Made by a program: the position numbers and the translations under genes. The notes below the pieces were generated by a model. The model was not told the DNA's origin. It was given only the letters and a program-made list of their open reading frames with translations, and did no database searches. Positions 26,697 to 35,701 of a DNA stretch of 64,000 nt are shown here, piece after piece (positions within the stretch are counted from its first letter, which is position 1; every line of letters begins with the position of its first letter). Location: assembly GCF_017352135.1 (NCBI RefSeq), contig NZ_CP071454.1:62001-126000 (forward strand), given 5' to 3'. The DNA is from Rhizobium lentis (GTDB taxonomy: Bacteria > Pseudomonadota > Alphaproteobacteria > Rhizobiales > Rhizobiaceae).

Positions 26697-27000
26697 CTAA
26701 GCAGGCTTGCTCACGACATCGAGAATAGCCGAGGCGACGACGACTTCGGTTCCGGCAAGGCCAACCGAGCAGAACAGCGACATATCTGCCTGTGATGCCC
26801 GCCCTGCCGCCCTCCCGGCAATGATGTCGGCGAGATCGGCCATGCGGTGCTCATTGCCGGAGCCCGCGAGGAAAAAGGGCGAGGCATAGGCGCGCGTAAG
26901 CAACCTCCAGCGCATCGATCGCGATCGCCATCAACCCGCTGTCGTCGAGATCCTCGTCCTTCAGGATTTTGATCACTGCAATCTCCGATTCAAGCGGCAT
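26697..27000 (-). pseudogene. Ornithine cyclodeaminase family relic (internal deletion)
   Basis: The first 37 codons from the ATG at 27000 ('IKILKDEDLDDSGLMAIAID' then 'ALEVAYAR') match the N-terminus of ornithine cyclodeaminase/mu-crystallin proteins. The sequence then passes, in another frame, straight into the C-terminal end ('FFLAGSGNEHRMADLADIIA', 'SLFCSVGLAGTEVVVASAIL') and stops at 26697. The roughly 250-residue middle with the NAD-binding fold is missing and the two ends are out of frame, so the gene is dead. The join lies near 26890. Confidence 0.8.
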
Positions 27001-27089
27001 CCTGCAACCCCAACCCAGCTCGAGGTCAAGAGGATGATGAGCAGCGCTGCGGCGCGTGCTTCGGGGCTCCGCCCTATGGGCTTCGCACC

Positions 27090-27617
27090 TCAAGGGGCCT
27101 TGGAGGATGCCGCCACCCGCCGCGCCATCATCACATCGTCGATCTCCCTGCCCTCCTCCAGCACGCCGCCGGGAATCCTGCCAATCTCGGCAAAACCCTG
27201 GCGCTGATAGAACCGTATTGCCGCCGGGTTTTCGGCGCTGACGAAGAGCTCCAGTTGGCGGATGCCGATGTCGCGCGCGTGATTGGAAATCGCCTCCAGG
27301 AGCATGACCGCAAGGCCCGTCCCGCGCAGGCCGGCGCGGACATAGACCATGACGATCGTGGCGCGGTGAGCCATCTTGCTCGACCGCTGCCGAAACAGGC
27401 CCATAATGCCGACCGGCTCGCCCTCCTGGAAGGCGATGAAAACCGGCTCGTTCAGCCGTTCGCGCCACTCCTCGAGAGAGAGCACCTCCCAGTCTTCATA
27501 GCGACTGGCAAAAGAGGCTGGATCGGCGCGAAGCGATTCCAGGCGGATAGTCCGGAAGGCCTCCACCTCGTCTGCCCCGATGAGCCTGATCGTCACGCCG
27601 CCTGCATCCATCGCCAC
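27090..27617 (-). CDS. GNAT family N-acetyltransferase
   Basis: 175-residue acetyltransferase. The acetyl-CoA-binding motif is 'VYVRAGLRGTGLAVMLLEA' and the C-terminal 'NPAAIRFYQRQGFAEIG' is typical. The N-terminal 'TIRLIGADEVEAFRTIRLESL' resembles the phosphinothricin/protein N-acetyltransferase-like group. The substrate is unknown. It is followed by the ornithine cyclodeaminase relic on the same strand. Confidence 0.9.
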   Translation of the reverse strand: MAMDAGGVTIRLIGADEVEAFRTIRLESLRADPASFASRYEDWEVLSLEEWRERLNEPVFIAFQEGEPVGIMGLFRQRSSKMAHRATIVMVYVRAGLRGTGLAVMLLEAISNHARDIGIRQLELFVSAENPAAIRFYQRQGFAEIGRIPGGVLEEGREIDDVMMARRVAASSKAP

Positions 27618-27949
27618 CTCCCGGATATAGAAGCTATGTCATCGCAGCCGAGTACGGCTGATGCAACCCGGAAGTGATGAGTTCGATTTCGGCCCCACGT
27701 CGAAACACCCAGTCAACGTGAACTTGTCCGATCCGCACTCAGGAAAGTTCATGTGCCGAGGAAACGCCCGAAGGTTTTCGCGTGTTCGGCTATCTTCAGG
27801 ATGGCCAGGGTGCTGACTACATTTGAAGCTTGCGAGCTGGACTGATTGAGCCTCGACCCTAGGAAACGAGGAAGTATCTCGCGCTCACACGAGCCTCACC
27901 CTCAAGTGGCCCCTCAGAAGGCTCGAAGACGAAGCGGGCGGGCCTCCAG
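27618..27949. other. Non-coding gap
   Basis: 332 bases between the GNAT gene and the 3' end of a small membrane protein. No gene, repeat or RNA can be supported. Confidence 0.45.
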
Positions 27950-28333
27950 TCACTGCGCCGGAGTTCCCACCCGGCCGCCCTTGCGCACAGTCGGTTCGCC
28001 GGTGGGCCGGAGATCCCATTGATCGGTGCGGACGGCTGGGTCCTGGGTTGGCTGCTTGTCACCCGCCCCCGACGCCGGTTCGCGGGTCGAGCGCACGACC
28101 AGATCATCCGGCTGCTCGGCCGGATCGAAGGCCGTCTGGTCGCTTGGCCTTTCCGTGTTGGACGGCGCGATCTGACGGATGACGACGAGAAGAACTATCC
28201 CGATGGCCACGCACACCAGCGCGTAGATAATGAAATATTTCAGTGCATATCCCTCGCTGGTCGGCCGAGCAACCTTGACAGCGGCGCGAATGATATTTCG
28301 TCCATCATTGATGGATACTTGTTGATAAGGCAA
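27950..28333 (-). CDS. Small single-pass membrane protein
   Basis: Up to 127 residues. One strong transmembrane helix ('YFIIYALVCVAIGIVLLVVI') is followed by a polar Pro/Thr/Asp/Arg-rich tail. The first 31 residues before the helix look weak as protein, so the true start may be an unusual CTG just before KYFIIY, which would give about 96 residues. No family is recognised. Confidence 0.5.
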   Translation of the reverse strand: MPYQQVSINDGRNIIRAAVKVARPTSEGYALKYFIIYALVCVAIGIVLLVVIRQIAPSNTERPSDQTAFDPAEQPDDLVVRSTREPASGAGDKQPTQDPAVRTDQWDLRPTGEPTVRKGGRVGTPAQ

Positions 28334-28755
28334 TAGATTTTAACAAAACCCCGAAAATTTCAGAAATAGACAGCATAAAATAAGGCGTTATTGGAGAAAA
28401 TAATCAACGATCTCCCGTAATGCTCGATTTGTCCCAAGCGTCTCGGAAAACGCGAGAACTCGGCCATGGCCGTGCACCGCAATATCTCAACCTCGCGTGT
28501 ATCTCATCCGGAAGTGCCGACATGGCTGCGACGGTTTCGATCTTCTCATCCGCGGTGGCGAACAGTTGCTCGGCCTGGAGCACGCGTCCGAAGCTGGAAG
28601 GCCTTCACACATGATCAACGCCACCACCACCAATAAGGTCCGCGTCGGCGGCTCCGCCTCTCCGTCGACATCCGCTACCAGAACGTCGATGACGAAATCG
28701 ACGCCCCGCTGGAAACAACCACTGGAGCCTTGGGGACATGCTGTAGGACTGTCCG
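28334..28755. other. Gap with possible gene relic
   Basis: 422 bases without an intact gene, between the small membrane protein and the 3' end of the NTF2-like relic. The stretch 28608-28745 contains weak traces of a phytanoyl-CoA dioxygenase-like C-terminus, listed separately. The rest shows nothing. Confidence 0.4.
28608..28745 (+). pseudogene. Possible phytanoyl-CoA dioxygenase-like C-terminal relic
   Basis: One frame reads 'THMINATTTNKVRVGG', and a second continues with 'RLRLSVDIRYQNVDDEIDAP'. Together they resemble the end of PhyH-type oxygenases, where a late His is followed by an Arg-rich strand and 'RLSxDxRYQ'. A frameshift would be needed near 28655, and no start or upstream domain is visible. 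The match is short and judged by eye only. Confidence 0.25.
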
Positions 28756-29180
28756 CTATTGAATCTCCCTGACGATTTCGGCCGTATCGAAGTAATAGGG
28801 CGTGCCGTCCAGCAGCAACCCCTCATCGAAGCGCAGGACCTCGGCGAATGGCTGCCTGATGACGGCGCCGGTCGCCCGCGAGGTGAGCTGCAGCGTGCAT
28901 GTCATGAAGATCCGATCGTCGGATTGAGCAGCCGCAAGATCTTCCATCGCGATATCGCTCCAGACTTCACTCATCTTCCGCAGCAGGGAAGCGATGCCCG
29001 CCAAGCCCTTCCACTCGCCGCAATAGGGCAGTAACGCAGGCTCGTGACGATCATATCGGGATGAAATGCCCTAGCGAGCGCCCGATCGTCAGCCTTGTCG
29101 GAGGCAAGAAACTCCAGTTCGAGCTGGAACATCGGGTTCAATAGTTCCATGGGTGTGTTTCGTTTGTCGACATCGCTCAT
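28756..29180 (-). pseudogene. NTF2/SnoaL-like gene with a one-base frameshift
   Basis: From the ATG at 29180 (AAGGAG nine bases upstream) the frame encodes 'MFQLELEFLASDKADDRALA' and reaches 'HPDMIV', then runs into nonsense and a stop. The neighbouring frame continues exactly where it should with 'HEPALLPYCGEWKGLAGIAS' and 'LLRKMSEVW', down to a stop at 28756. Adding one C near 29045 would restore a 140-residue NTF2-like protein. It is either a recent pseudogene or a sequencing error. The C-terminal half is otherwise undamaged, which argues for a very young lesion. Confidence 0.8.
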
Positions 29181-29225
29181 CAGGGCCATCTCCTTCGTGT
29201 CAGGCAGATGGCCGCTGATTACGCG

Positions 29226-29738
29226 TCACGACTTCTTGCCGCCACCCATTTCCTGATTTTCTGGCTTGCGCCCCAGCGCAGCCGCCTGTTCCAGGCTGAT
29301 GCCGTTGGCAAGCGGGTCGGCATGACGGTGCGCCAGCAGCCATTCCGAGCCCTCCCGGCGATAGACCAAGGTGACGCGGAGCGCCCAGTCCTGCATCGGC
29401 AGGCCACCGGCCTCGACGCAGCATCGCTCGATGAGCGCCAGCACGATCATATCGGCCGAGCCATAGGCCTGCACGATCTCCTGCTCGAAGGTGCCGTTCG
29501 AAAAGAAGCGGCCGACCGCCTGCCAGCGCTCCTCCGTCAGCTCGGCCTCGTGCGTCGGCCGCCCGCCGAAGGGAGACATCAGCGTGTAATCGGCCGCATG
29601 CGGATTCAGCGCGCGGTAGGACGCGATATCGCCGCGCATCAGCGCCGCATTCGCCTCTTCTGTTTGGCGGATGAGTTCGGCGCAGGCCCTATCGGTGATG
29701 CAAATTTCGGCCTGTTGTAAACGGGATGGCGATGCCAT
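29226..29738 (-). CDS. NTF2-like (SnoaL/DUF4440) protein
   Basis: 170-residue protein of the nuclear transport factor 2-like superfamily, a cone-shaped fold used for small-molecule binding or isomerisation. 'EANAALMRGDIASYRAL' at the N-terminus, 'ADYTLMSPFGG' and the C-terminal 'RVTLVYRREGSEWLLAHRHADP' are characteristic. Its substrate is unknown. GAAGGAG precedes the ATG. It is divergent from a LysR gene across two tandem dyads, which suggests direct control by that regulator. The NTF2-like relic lies downstream on the same strand. Confidence 0.88.
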   Translation of the reverse strand: MASPSRLQQAEICITDRACAELIRQTEEANAALMRGDIASYRALNPHAADYTLMSPFGGRPTHEAELTEERWQAVGRFFSNGTFEQEIVQAYGSADMIVLALIERCCVEAGGLPMQDWALRVTLVYRREGSEWLLAHRHADPLANGISLEQAAALGRKPENQEMGGGKKS

Positions 29739-29797
29739 GAGCTTGCTCCTTCGGCGATGCGGACGGCCGCTTGCTGCGGTCTGCCGGACAGTCCCAC

Positions 29798-29843
29798 TTC
29801 AGCCGCGCTGAATCCAATGATATGATTTCAGCAATATGCTGAA
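29798..29843. promoter_or_regulatory. Tandem dyads TTCAGC-n-GCTGAA (probable LysR operators)
   Basis: Two near-identical palindromes lie in the 97-base divergent gap: TTCAGC-CGC-GCTGAA (29798-29812) and TTCAGC-AATAT-GCTGAA (29827-29843). Their centres are 30 bases apart. The second covers the start codon of the LysR gene (29836), which fits autorepression and control of the divergent NTF2-like gene. Confidence 0.65.
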
Positions 29844-30813
29844 TCTGGCTGACCTCTCGCGGACGGATCTCAACCTCCTCGTCCTCTTCGAGGCGGTGCT
29901 GGAGGAGCGTCATGTCGGGCGCGCGGCCGAGCGGCTGAACCTCACCTCTTCGGCCGTCAGCCATGGGCTTGGCCGGCTGCGGCGGCTGCTGAACGATCCG
30001 CTCTTCCTGCGCACACCGAAGGGTGTGGTGCCGACGGCGCGGGCATTGGAGCTGGCAGCCCCGATCGCCGATGTGCTCGCCGGCGTGCGCAATATCCTGT
30101 CGGCCGCCGAACCCTTCGATCCCGCCACATCGACGCGCCGCTTCACGATCGGCGCACCCGACGGCATTTCGGCCGTGCTGCTGGCGCCTCTTCTAGCCGA
30201 GCTTGCCCACGTCGCGCCCGGCATCGATATCGGCATCCGCCAGCTGCTGCCGGCCCCGAACGAAAGCGCGCCCGAGCGGGCCTGGCGCGGCGCCTTCGCC
30301 GATCTCGACGACCGCCTGACCGACATTGCCGTCATCCCCACGGGGCATATTCCCGAGCGTTTCCATGTGAGCGGGCTTTACGATGAGGATTTCGTCGTGG
30401 CGATGCGCGCCGGCCATACCTTCGCCGCCGCGCCGACGCTTGCGCGATATTGCGAGCTGGAGCATCTGGTCGTCTCGCTCGGCGGCGATCCCCATGGCTT
30501 CGTTGACGAGGCGCTGGCGAGGCTTGGCCGCGCGCGCCGCGTCGCGCTGACCGTGCCGAATTTCATGTTCGCGCTCGCCATCCTTGCCGCCACCGATCTC
30601 ATCTGCGCCCTGCCGAGGCGGTTTGCCGCCATGCATGCGGCGCGCTTCGGCGTGGAAAGCGTCGATGCGCCGCTGGAGCTCACGCGATTTCGCATCAATG
30701 CTATTCTCCCTAAGGTCGCCCTGATGGATGCGGGCGTCGCCTGGCTGCTGGCCATCCTCGAGCAAGCACCGCCGCCGCTGTCGCCGACCGCCCGATCCTC
30801 CGCCGGCATCTGA
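29836..30813 (+). CDS. LysR family transcriptional regulator
   Basis: 325-residue regulator. The N-terminal HTH 'RTDLNLLVLFEAVLEERHVG' followed by 'RAAERLNLTSSAVSHGLGRL' and 'PLFLRTPKGVVPTARA' place it in the NodD/LeuO-like branch of LysR proteins. The C-terminal effector domain spans residues about 95-310. The start codon lies inside the second operator dyad. The downstream PLP decarboxylase begins 102 bases later and may also be a target. Confidence 0.92.
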   Translation: MLNLADLSRTDLNLLVLFEAVLEERHVGRAAERLNLTSSAVSHGLGRLRRLLNDPLFLRTPKGVVPTARALELAAPIADVLAGVRNILSAAEPFDPATSTRRFTIGAPDGISAVLLAPLLAELAHVAPGIDIGIRQLLPAPNESAPERAWRGAFADLDDRLTDIAVIPTGHIPERFHVSGLYDEDFVVAMRAGHTFAAAPTLARYCELEHLVVSLGGDPHGFVDEALARLGRARRVALTVPNFMFALAILAATDLICALPRRFAAMHAARFGVESVDAPLELTRFRINAILPKVALMDAGVAWLLAILEQAPPPLSPTARSSAGI

Positions 30814-30915
30814 GCCCTTCAATCCAGTGGCGAAAAGTTCTAAACTGACCGCGCCGGCAGCTTGCTTGGAGGCGGTCCCCGGGGACCGGCGGGCGCTCGG
30901 CTGAGGGGACCCCGC

Positions 30916-32319
30916 ATGTCGGCAATCGCATCTCTTTTTCAGGAAGCCGCCCGGCTTGCGGCCGCCTTTCGCGAGCGCGCCCCTGCCCGCCATGTACCCC
31001 GGCACGACTATGCCGCTTCCCTTGCCGCCTTCGACGAGCCGCTGCCGAAAGCCGGCGCCGATATGACCGATGTCATCCGGCAGCTCGCTGCCGACGCCGA
31101 GCCCGGACTGCATCTCATGACCGGCCCGCGCTTCTTCGGCTGGGTCATCGGCGGCTCCCATCCGGTCGGAGTCGCCGCCGATTTCCTGACCAGCGCCTGG
31201 GGCCAGAATGCCGGAAACCATGTCGCCGCCCCGGCCGCCGCGGCCGTCGAAACCATCGCGTCGCGATGGCTTCTCGACATCCTGAAGCTGCCGGCCGAAA
31301 GCTCCGTCGGCTTCGTCACCGGCGCGACGGTCGCCAATTTCACCTGCCTTGCCGCCGCCCGCGGCGAGGTGCTGCGCCGGGCCGGCTGGGATGCCGACGC
31401 CAGGGGCCTGTTCGGCGCGCCTGAAATCACCGTTCTGATCGGCGACGACGCGCACACCACCGTCTTCTCCGCCCTGCAATTCCTCGGCCTCGGCCATGAC
31501 CGCGTGCTGCGCCTGCCGACCGATGCAATGGGCCGGATCGATCCGGCCTCCCTCACCGGCGCGCTTGCTTCGTTCGGCGGCCCCTGCATCGCCATTCTGC
31601 AGGCCGGACAGATCAATACCGGCGGCTTCGACGATTTCACCCGCCTCATCCCGACGCTCAAGGAAAAGGGCGCCTGGGTGCATATCGACGGCGCCTTCGG
31701 CCTCTGGGCGCAGGCATCGGAGAAATTCAGCCATCTCAGCCGCGGCGTCGAGGCGGCCGACAGCTGGGCGACCGACGGCCACAAGTGGCTGCAGACGCCC
31801 TATGACTGCGGCTATGCGATCGTGCGCGACGAGCTTGCCCACCGCCGCTCCATGACGATCGCCGCAAGCTACCTGCCGCTCGCGGCCGAAGGCGAGCGCG
31901 ACCCCTCCCATTACGTGCCGGAGCTTTCCAGGCGCGCCCGCGGCTTCGCCACCTGGGCGATGCTGAAACATCTCGGCCGCGACGGCATCGCCGCCCTCAT
32001 CGATCAATGCTGCGCCTCCGCCCGGCTGCTCGCCGAACATCTCGCGCGCGAACCCGGCATCACCATCTTGAACGAGGTCGCGCTGAACCAGCTCATCCTC
32101 CGCTTCGCCACCGACCGCCCGGACAATGAAAGCGACGCGATCACACGCAAGACCATCGAAAAGATCCGCCAAGACGCCACCCTCTTCGCCGGCGGCGCCA
32201 AATGGCGCGGCCGCGACGTCCTGCGCCTCTCCGTCACCAATTTTCAGACGAATGCCGACGAGGCGCGGCTGGCGGCGGACAGCATCATCGCCGCATTCAG
32301 AAGCGCCGGCCGCGGCTGA
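30916..32319 (+). CDS. PLP-dependent group II decarboxylase-like protein
   Basis: 467-residue fold-type I enzyme of the glutamate/aromatic-amino-acid decarboxylase family. The PLP lysine is in 'ATDGHKWLQTPYDCG' (about residue 295), the phosphate-binding region is 'VTGATVANFTCLAAAR', and 'WVHIDGAFGLWA' carries the Asp that contacts the pyridine nitrogen. The substrate cannot be read from the motifs; annotated relatives are called aminotransferase or decarboxylase. GAGGGGAC before the ATG at 30916 supports the start; the frame is open to 30862. Confidence 0.9.
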   Translation: MSAIASLFQEAARLAAAFRERAPARHVPRHDYAASLAAFDEPLPKAGADMTDVIRQLAADAEPGLHLMTGPRFFGWVIGGSHPVGVAADFLTSAWGQNAGNHVAAPAAAAVETIASRWLLDILKLPAESSVGFVTGATVANFTCLAAARGEVLRRAGWDADARGLFGAPEITVLIGDDAHTTVFSALQFLGLGHDRVLRLPTDAMGRIDPASLTGALASFGGPCIAILQAGQINTGGFDDFTRLIPTLKEKGAWVHIDGAFGLWAQASEKFSHLSRGVEAADSWATDGHKWLQTPYDCGYAIVRDELAHRRSMTIAASYLPLAAEGERDPSHYVPELSRRARGFATWAMLKHLGRDGIAALIDQCCASARLLAEHLAREPGITILNEVALNQLILRFATDRPDNESDAITRKTIEKIRQDATLFAGGAKWRGRDVLRLSVTNFQTNADEARLAADSIIAAFRSAGRG

Positions 32320-32426
32320 CGTTCTTCCACCCGCAGCATCAACTATTGACACCTACCCGAGCAGGATTACGGTCCTCTCTTCAGAATTGAGGAAACAGAT
32401 GCACCCCTGTTTCACTCCCGATCGCA

Positions 32427-32993
32427 ATGGGGACGGATATGAATAGCTCACGATCGTTGGGGCAGCACTACCTTCGCCTCGCTTCACGCTCCAACGGTTT
32501 TCCGATGTCAGGATATCTCCTGGCGATTGCCGCTCATCTCGCCCTGATCCCCGCCGCCGGCCATGCCAGTGAGGCGCGGGGAAAATCCACGCCTCCTCCC
32601 GCGAACGTTTGCGTGGAAGTCGGCGGAATCACTCTATCGGGAGCGGCCGGAGGCCCGGCCTATGCGGCGGTAGAGCTCAAATGCGGCGCAAAACTCTCGC
32701 TGGTGCTCCGGCGCCAGACCGGCATGAATGGAAATCTTCCCGTCTGGACCGCAGTCGACCATGTGACGATTTCAAAGCCGTCGCCCCGCCACGAACTTTT
32801 GCTGCCCGCCTATTGCTTGTCGAGCCAATTTCCTGATGCCGCTGTCTTTGCGCTCGGCAGGATGGCGGAGCAGCCGGACGGCTCCTATCAATCCGAGAAT
32901 GTGGTCAAAGCCTGGAGGTTCGATATCAAGCGCGAAAGGCTGGCCACCATCCCCGTTAAGGGCGTGCTTTGCGCGGTAGACGGGGGAGACTGA
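32427..32993 (+). CDS. Secreted hypothetical protein
   Basis: 188 residues as drawn. A hydrophobic export signal near residues 27-47 ('GYLLAIAAHLALIPAAGHASEA') implies the functional start may be the internal ATG at MSGYLL (32505), which would give a normal-length signal peptide. The mature part has three or more cysteines ('VCVEVGG', 'KCGAKL', 'YCLSS') and looks like a small disulfide-stabilised beta protein. No family is recognised. Confidence 0.55.
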   Translation: MGTDMNSSRSLGQHYLRLASRSNGFPMSGYLLAIAAHLALIPAAGHASEARGKSTPPPANVCVEVGGITLSGAAGGPAYAAVELKCGAKLSLVLRRQTGMNGNLPVWTAVDHVTISKPSPRHELLLPAYCLSSQFPDAAVFALGRMAEQPDGSYQSENVVKAWRFDIKRERLATIPVKGVLCAVDGGD

Positions 32994-33093
32994 CGGCCGG
33001 CGCGGCAATTTTGGTGGCCACCACCACCCCGCTTCAGATCGCCGCTAAACCGTTGGGTTCATTCGAATTCAGCGGAGAGAAAAATTTCCGGAT

Positions 33094-33516
33094 TCATCGT
33101 CGAACGGCGACCACCGAGCTGGCGCGGTAGCGCGACAGCTGGACCCGATTGGATTGATTTCCACCGAACAGATAGACGTACTGGCGTCGCTGATCGAAGT
33201 GGTCGAACAAGCTGACATGGAACCGCCTGCCGCTTCGGATGACAACGACGTCTCCCCGCCTCACCGAGCGGAAGAAAACCGGCTTGCCAAAACTTTTCCA
33301 GGAAACTGCCATATTGGGATTGGCCGGCGGCTGGCGGGACGATCGTTTGGCAACGAAGGCGAGGAAAGCGCCGCACCAGGACGTTCTGCGGGGGTTGACG
33401 CCGAGAAAGGAGATGGAGCGTTCGTGCATGCGATTGTATTTGGAAGCCGTGACGAGCATGTCGGCCTCACACGGTACGGCAAAAACCGTGAGGGCTATGA
33501 CGAGAATAATTTTCAT
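33094..33516 (-). CDS. Exported endolysin-like protein (TIGR02594/CHAP-like)
   Basis: 140-residue protein with a short signal peptide (ending near 'VPCEA'). 'NPRRTSWCGAFLAFVAKRSS' contains the candidate nucleophile Cys, 'RRGDVVVIRSG' and 'FHVSLFDHF' the candidate His, and 'YVYLFGGNQSNRVQLSRY' is the conserved end. These blocks match TIGR02594-type NlpC/P60-like peptidoglycan hydrolases often found in phage-derived loci. No other phage genes are present, so this is a stand-alone exported version. GTGAGAAA precedes the ATG. Confidence 0.8.
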   Translation of the reverse strand: MKIILVIALTVFAVPCEADMLVTASKYNRMHERSISFLGVNPRRTSWCGAFLAFVAKRSSRQPPANPNMAVSWKSFGKPVFFRSVRRGDVVVIRSGRRFHVSLFDHFDQRRQYVYLFGGNQSNRVQLSRYRASSVVAVRR

Positions 33517-33903
33517 TGTTTCTCACCATTGTTTGGATAATTTGCAACATCCGAAATGTGGCGAAGAAAAAATCGCGGCGAGAACGTATATTTAAATCAT
33601 GGCGGCAATTAGAAGCAATTTAACCGCGTAATTTTTGAGAATTGATCGAAACAAGACTTTGCGCAGCCTGCGACATCGCCCCGAAATCAGATGAGGGGGT
33701 AACGCCTTAAACCGCCCCATTCACGATGCTGAGCCGGTGCCATAAGGGGTTTCCGCACGGCCCGTCCGCAAAGCATCGCGGTGACGCGGCGGTTGCGACA
33801 CGATTGATGATGCGATCTATATTCGGGACCGCTGCCTCGAATACTTCCGCATTCGGAGAAAATATTAGTGCCCGTCGGCTTCGATCGGGCGTGGTCGACG
33901 AAA
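33517..33903. other. Non-coding gap
   Basis: 387 bases between the divergent start of the endolysin-like gene and the 3' end of the antiporter gene. The part near 33540-33660 is AT-rich and probably holds the endolysin promoter. Nothing else is visible. Confidence 0.45.
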
Positions 33904-35487
33904 TCAGGCCTTGGCTGAGATCGCGCTTAGTTCCTCAAGATCGAGATCCCGTTCCAGTTCCTGCAACGTCTCGTCATCGATGTCACCGGCACGGTGGAGA
34001 CGAATGAGTTCGCGGCGTCCGGTTGCAACCGCCTCGAGAACGACGTCGAAATGCGCATGCAGCACCGGGATATAATGCTCCGTTCTCGCGGCGTAATCGA
34101 CGATCGCCGTGGCTCTGCGCTGGTATCGCTCCAGCAATTGAGGGTGGATTAGGTTTCCATCGGCGTCATATGCCAGATCTTGCACGGTGCCCAGCTGCGC
34201 CTGTGCCATGGCGGCTTCGGCCTGGCTCATAGTGAGACGCGCTCTTTCTGTCTCCGGTTCCACCAGCCGCGCCCAGCCGATAATCCGTCCCAATGTCGTT
34301 CCCTGCACGAGTACGGTACCGAGAATGACGGTAAATGATGTTGCGAGGATGAAGTCACGACCGGGGAATTCCCCGGGCAGGCTGAGTGCCAGGGCGAGCG
34401 TTACTACGCCGCGCACGCCCGCCCAGCTGAGAACGGTGGCGCCGCCGACGCCCAGCGGCCGGACCCGCGTGAAGCCCAGCGCAGCACAGAGACGGATGAC
34501 GAGATCGGAGCCGAAGACCCAGGCAAACCGCGCGATCACCAGCGTCACGAGGATCGCCAGCATCGGCAGCCCCATGGTGGCGATCAGCGTGGCGAAACCG
34601 CCGCCGCGTTCGACCACGTCGCGGAGCGACAGCCCGATCAAGGTGAAGACCGAAGCCTCCATCAGGAAGATCATCACGGTCCAGAACGACGTGCCGCGCA
34701 TGCGGGTTGCGGCCGAAAACACGGTATGCTGGTGCCAGGACGCGATCAGACCGGTGGTCACGGTGGCGATAACGCCGGAGACATGCAGCAACTCGCCGAG
34801 CAGATAGGAAATCCAGGCAAGCAGCACGGTGGCCGCAATGATGAGATATTCGTCGCCGAGCCGCCGGACGAATTTGACCCATGCCGTGCCCACGACGACG
34901 CCGACGACGGCGCCGCCGAGCGCCAGCACAAAGAGGCTGCCGGCCGCCTCACCGGCGCTGAAGGCTCCCGTTGCCGCGGCGGCAACGGCAAAACGGAAGA
35001 GAACGAGGCCGCTCGCGTCGTTGAGCAAGCTCTCGCCTTCCAGCAAGATCTGCAGCCGCCGCGGCAACCTTACACGTTCCAGCACCGCCCGCGCCGACAC
35101 CGCGTCCGGCGGCGAAACGATCGCGCCGAGCGCCGCGCAGGCGGCCCAGGGAAGCGATGGAAAGAGAAGATGGGTGACGACGGCCACCACGGCGCAGGTG
35201 AAGAACACCGCTCCGACCGCCAACGAGGCGATGCCGATCATATGGCGCCGCAGCCGCACCAAAGCGATGGCCCAGGCGCCGTCCATCAAGAGAGGCGGCA
35301 GGAAGATGACGAGCACCAGCCCGGGATCGACCGATATCGCCGGCAGCCCCGGAACGAAGGCCAGCAAGGCGCCCCCGGCCAAGAGCGCCACGGATGGCGG
35401 CAATCGCAGCCTGTGGGCGGCATAATGCAGGGCGATGATCGCGAGAAACATCGCAATGACCAGCTCGAACAATTGGGTAGGTTCCAT
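33904..35487 (-). CDS. CPA1 family Na+/H+ antiporter
   Basis: 527-residue inner-membrane exchanger with about 12 transmembrane helices. 'GAIVSPPDAVSARAVLER' holds the conserved ion-binding Asp region of the CPA1/NhaP family, followed by 'LEGESLLNDASGLVLFRF', the second signature. The last 130 residues form a cytoplasmic acidic regulatory tail. It would exchange sodium or potassium for protons in pH or salt stress. It is divergent from the Kup potassium uptake gene, a sensible ion-homeostasis pair. Confidence 0.93.
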   Translation of the reverse strand: MEPTQLFELVIAMFLAIIALHYAAHRLRLPPSVALLAGGALLAFVPGLPAISVDPGLVLVIFLPPLLMDGAWAIALVRLRRHMIGIASLAVGAVFFTCAVVAVVTHLLFPSLPWAACAALGAIVSPPDAVSARAVLERVRLPRRLQILLEGESLLNDASGLVLFRFAVAAAATGAFSAGEAAGSLFVLALGGAVVGVVVGTAWVKFVRRLGDEYLIIAATVLLAWISYLLGELLHVSGVIATVTTGLIASWHQHTVFSAATRMRGTSFWTVMIFLMEASVFTLIGLSLRDVVERGGGFATLIATMGLPMLAILVTLVIARFAWVFGSDLVIRLCAALGFTRVRPLGVGGATVLSWAGVRGVVTLALALSLPGEFPGRDFILATSFTVILGTVLVQGTTLGRIIGWARLVEPETERARLTMSQAEAAMAQAQLGTVQDLAYDADGNLIHPQLLERYQRRATAIVDYAARTEHYIPVLHAHFDVVLEAVATGRRELIRLHRAGDIDDETLQELERDLDLEELSAISAKA

Positions 35488-35701
35488 CTGCCTCTGCTCC
35501 AGCTTAGAAGTTGATTTCGGACGCCTACTACAGAATTTCCTGGATCAAAATTGATTCATCCTGAACTTGTCGCGGCGTCCATGCCAGCCCAGCACTGGTA
35601 GTCTTTTTGTCACGAAAAATTTGCACCGGCACAAATTTACTTGCCGTTCTCCAATGCGGCATATGTTTCTGCCTGTAAGCAAGTGGCGCAAGCGGGGAAC
35701 C

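Noticed and set aside
30193..32352. 719-codon open frame antisense to the LysR and PLP decarboxylase genes
   Set aside because: High GC in codon position three of the real genes opens the antisense frame. It has low-complexity Gly/Asp/Arg content and crosses two unrelated genes.
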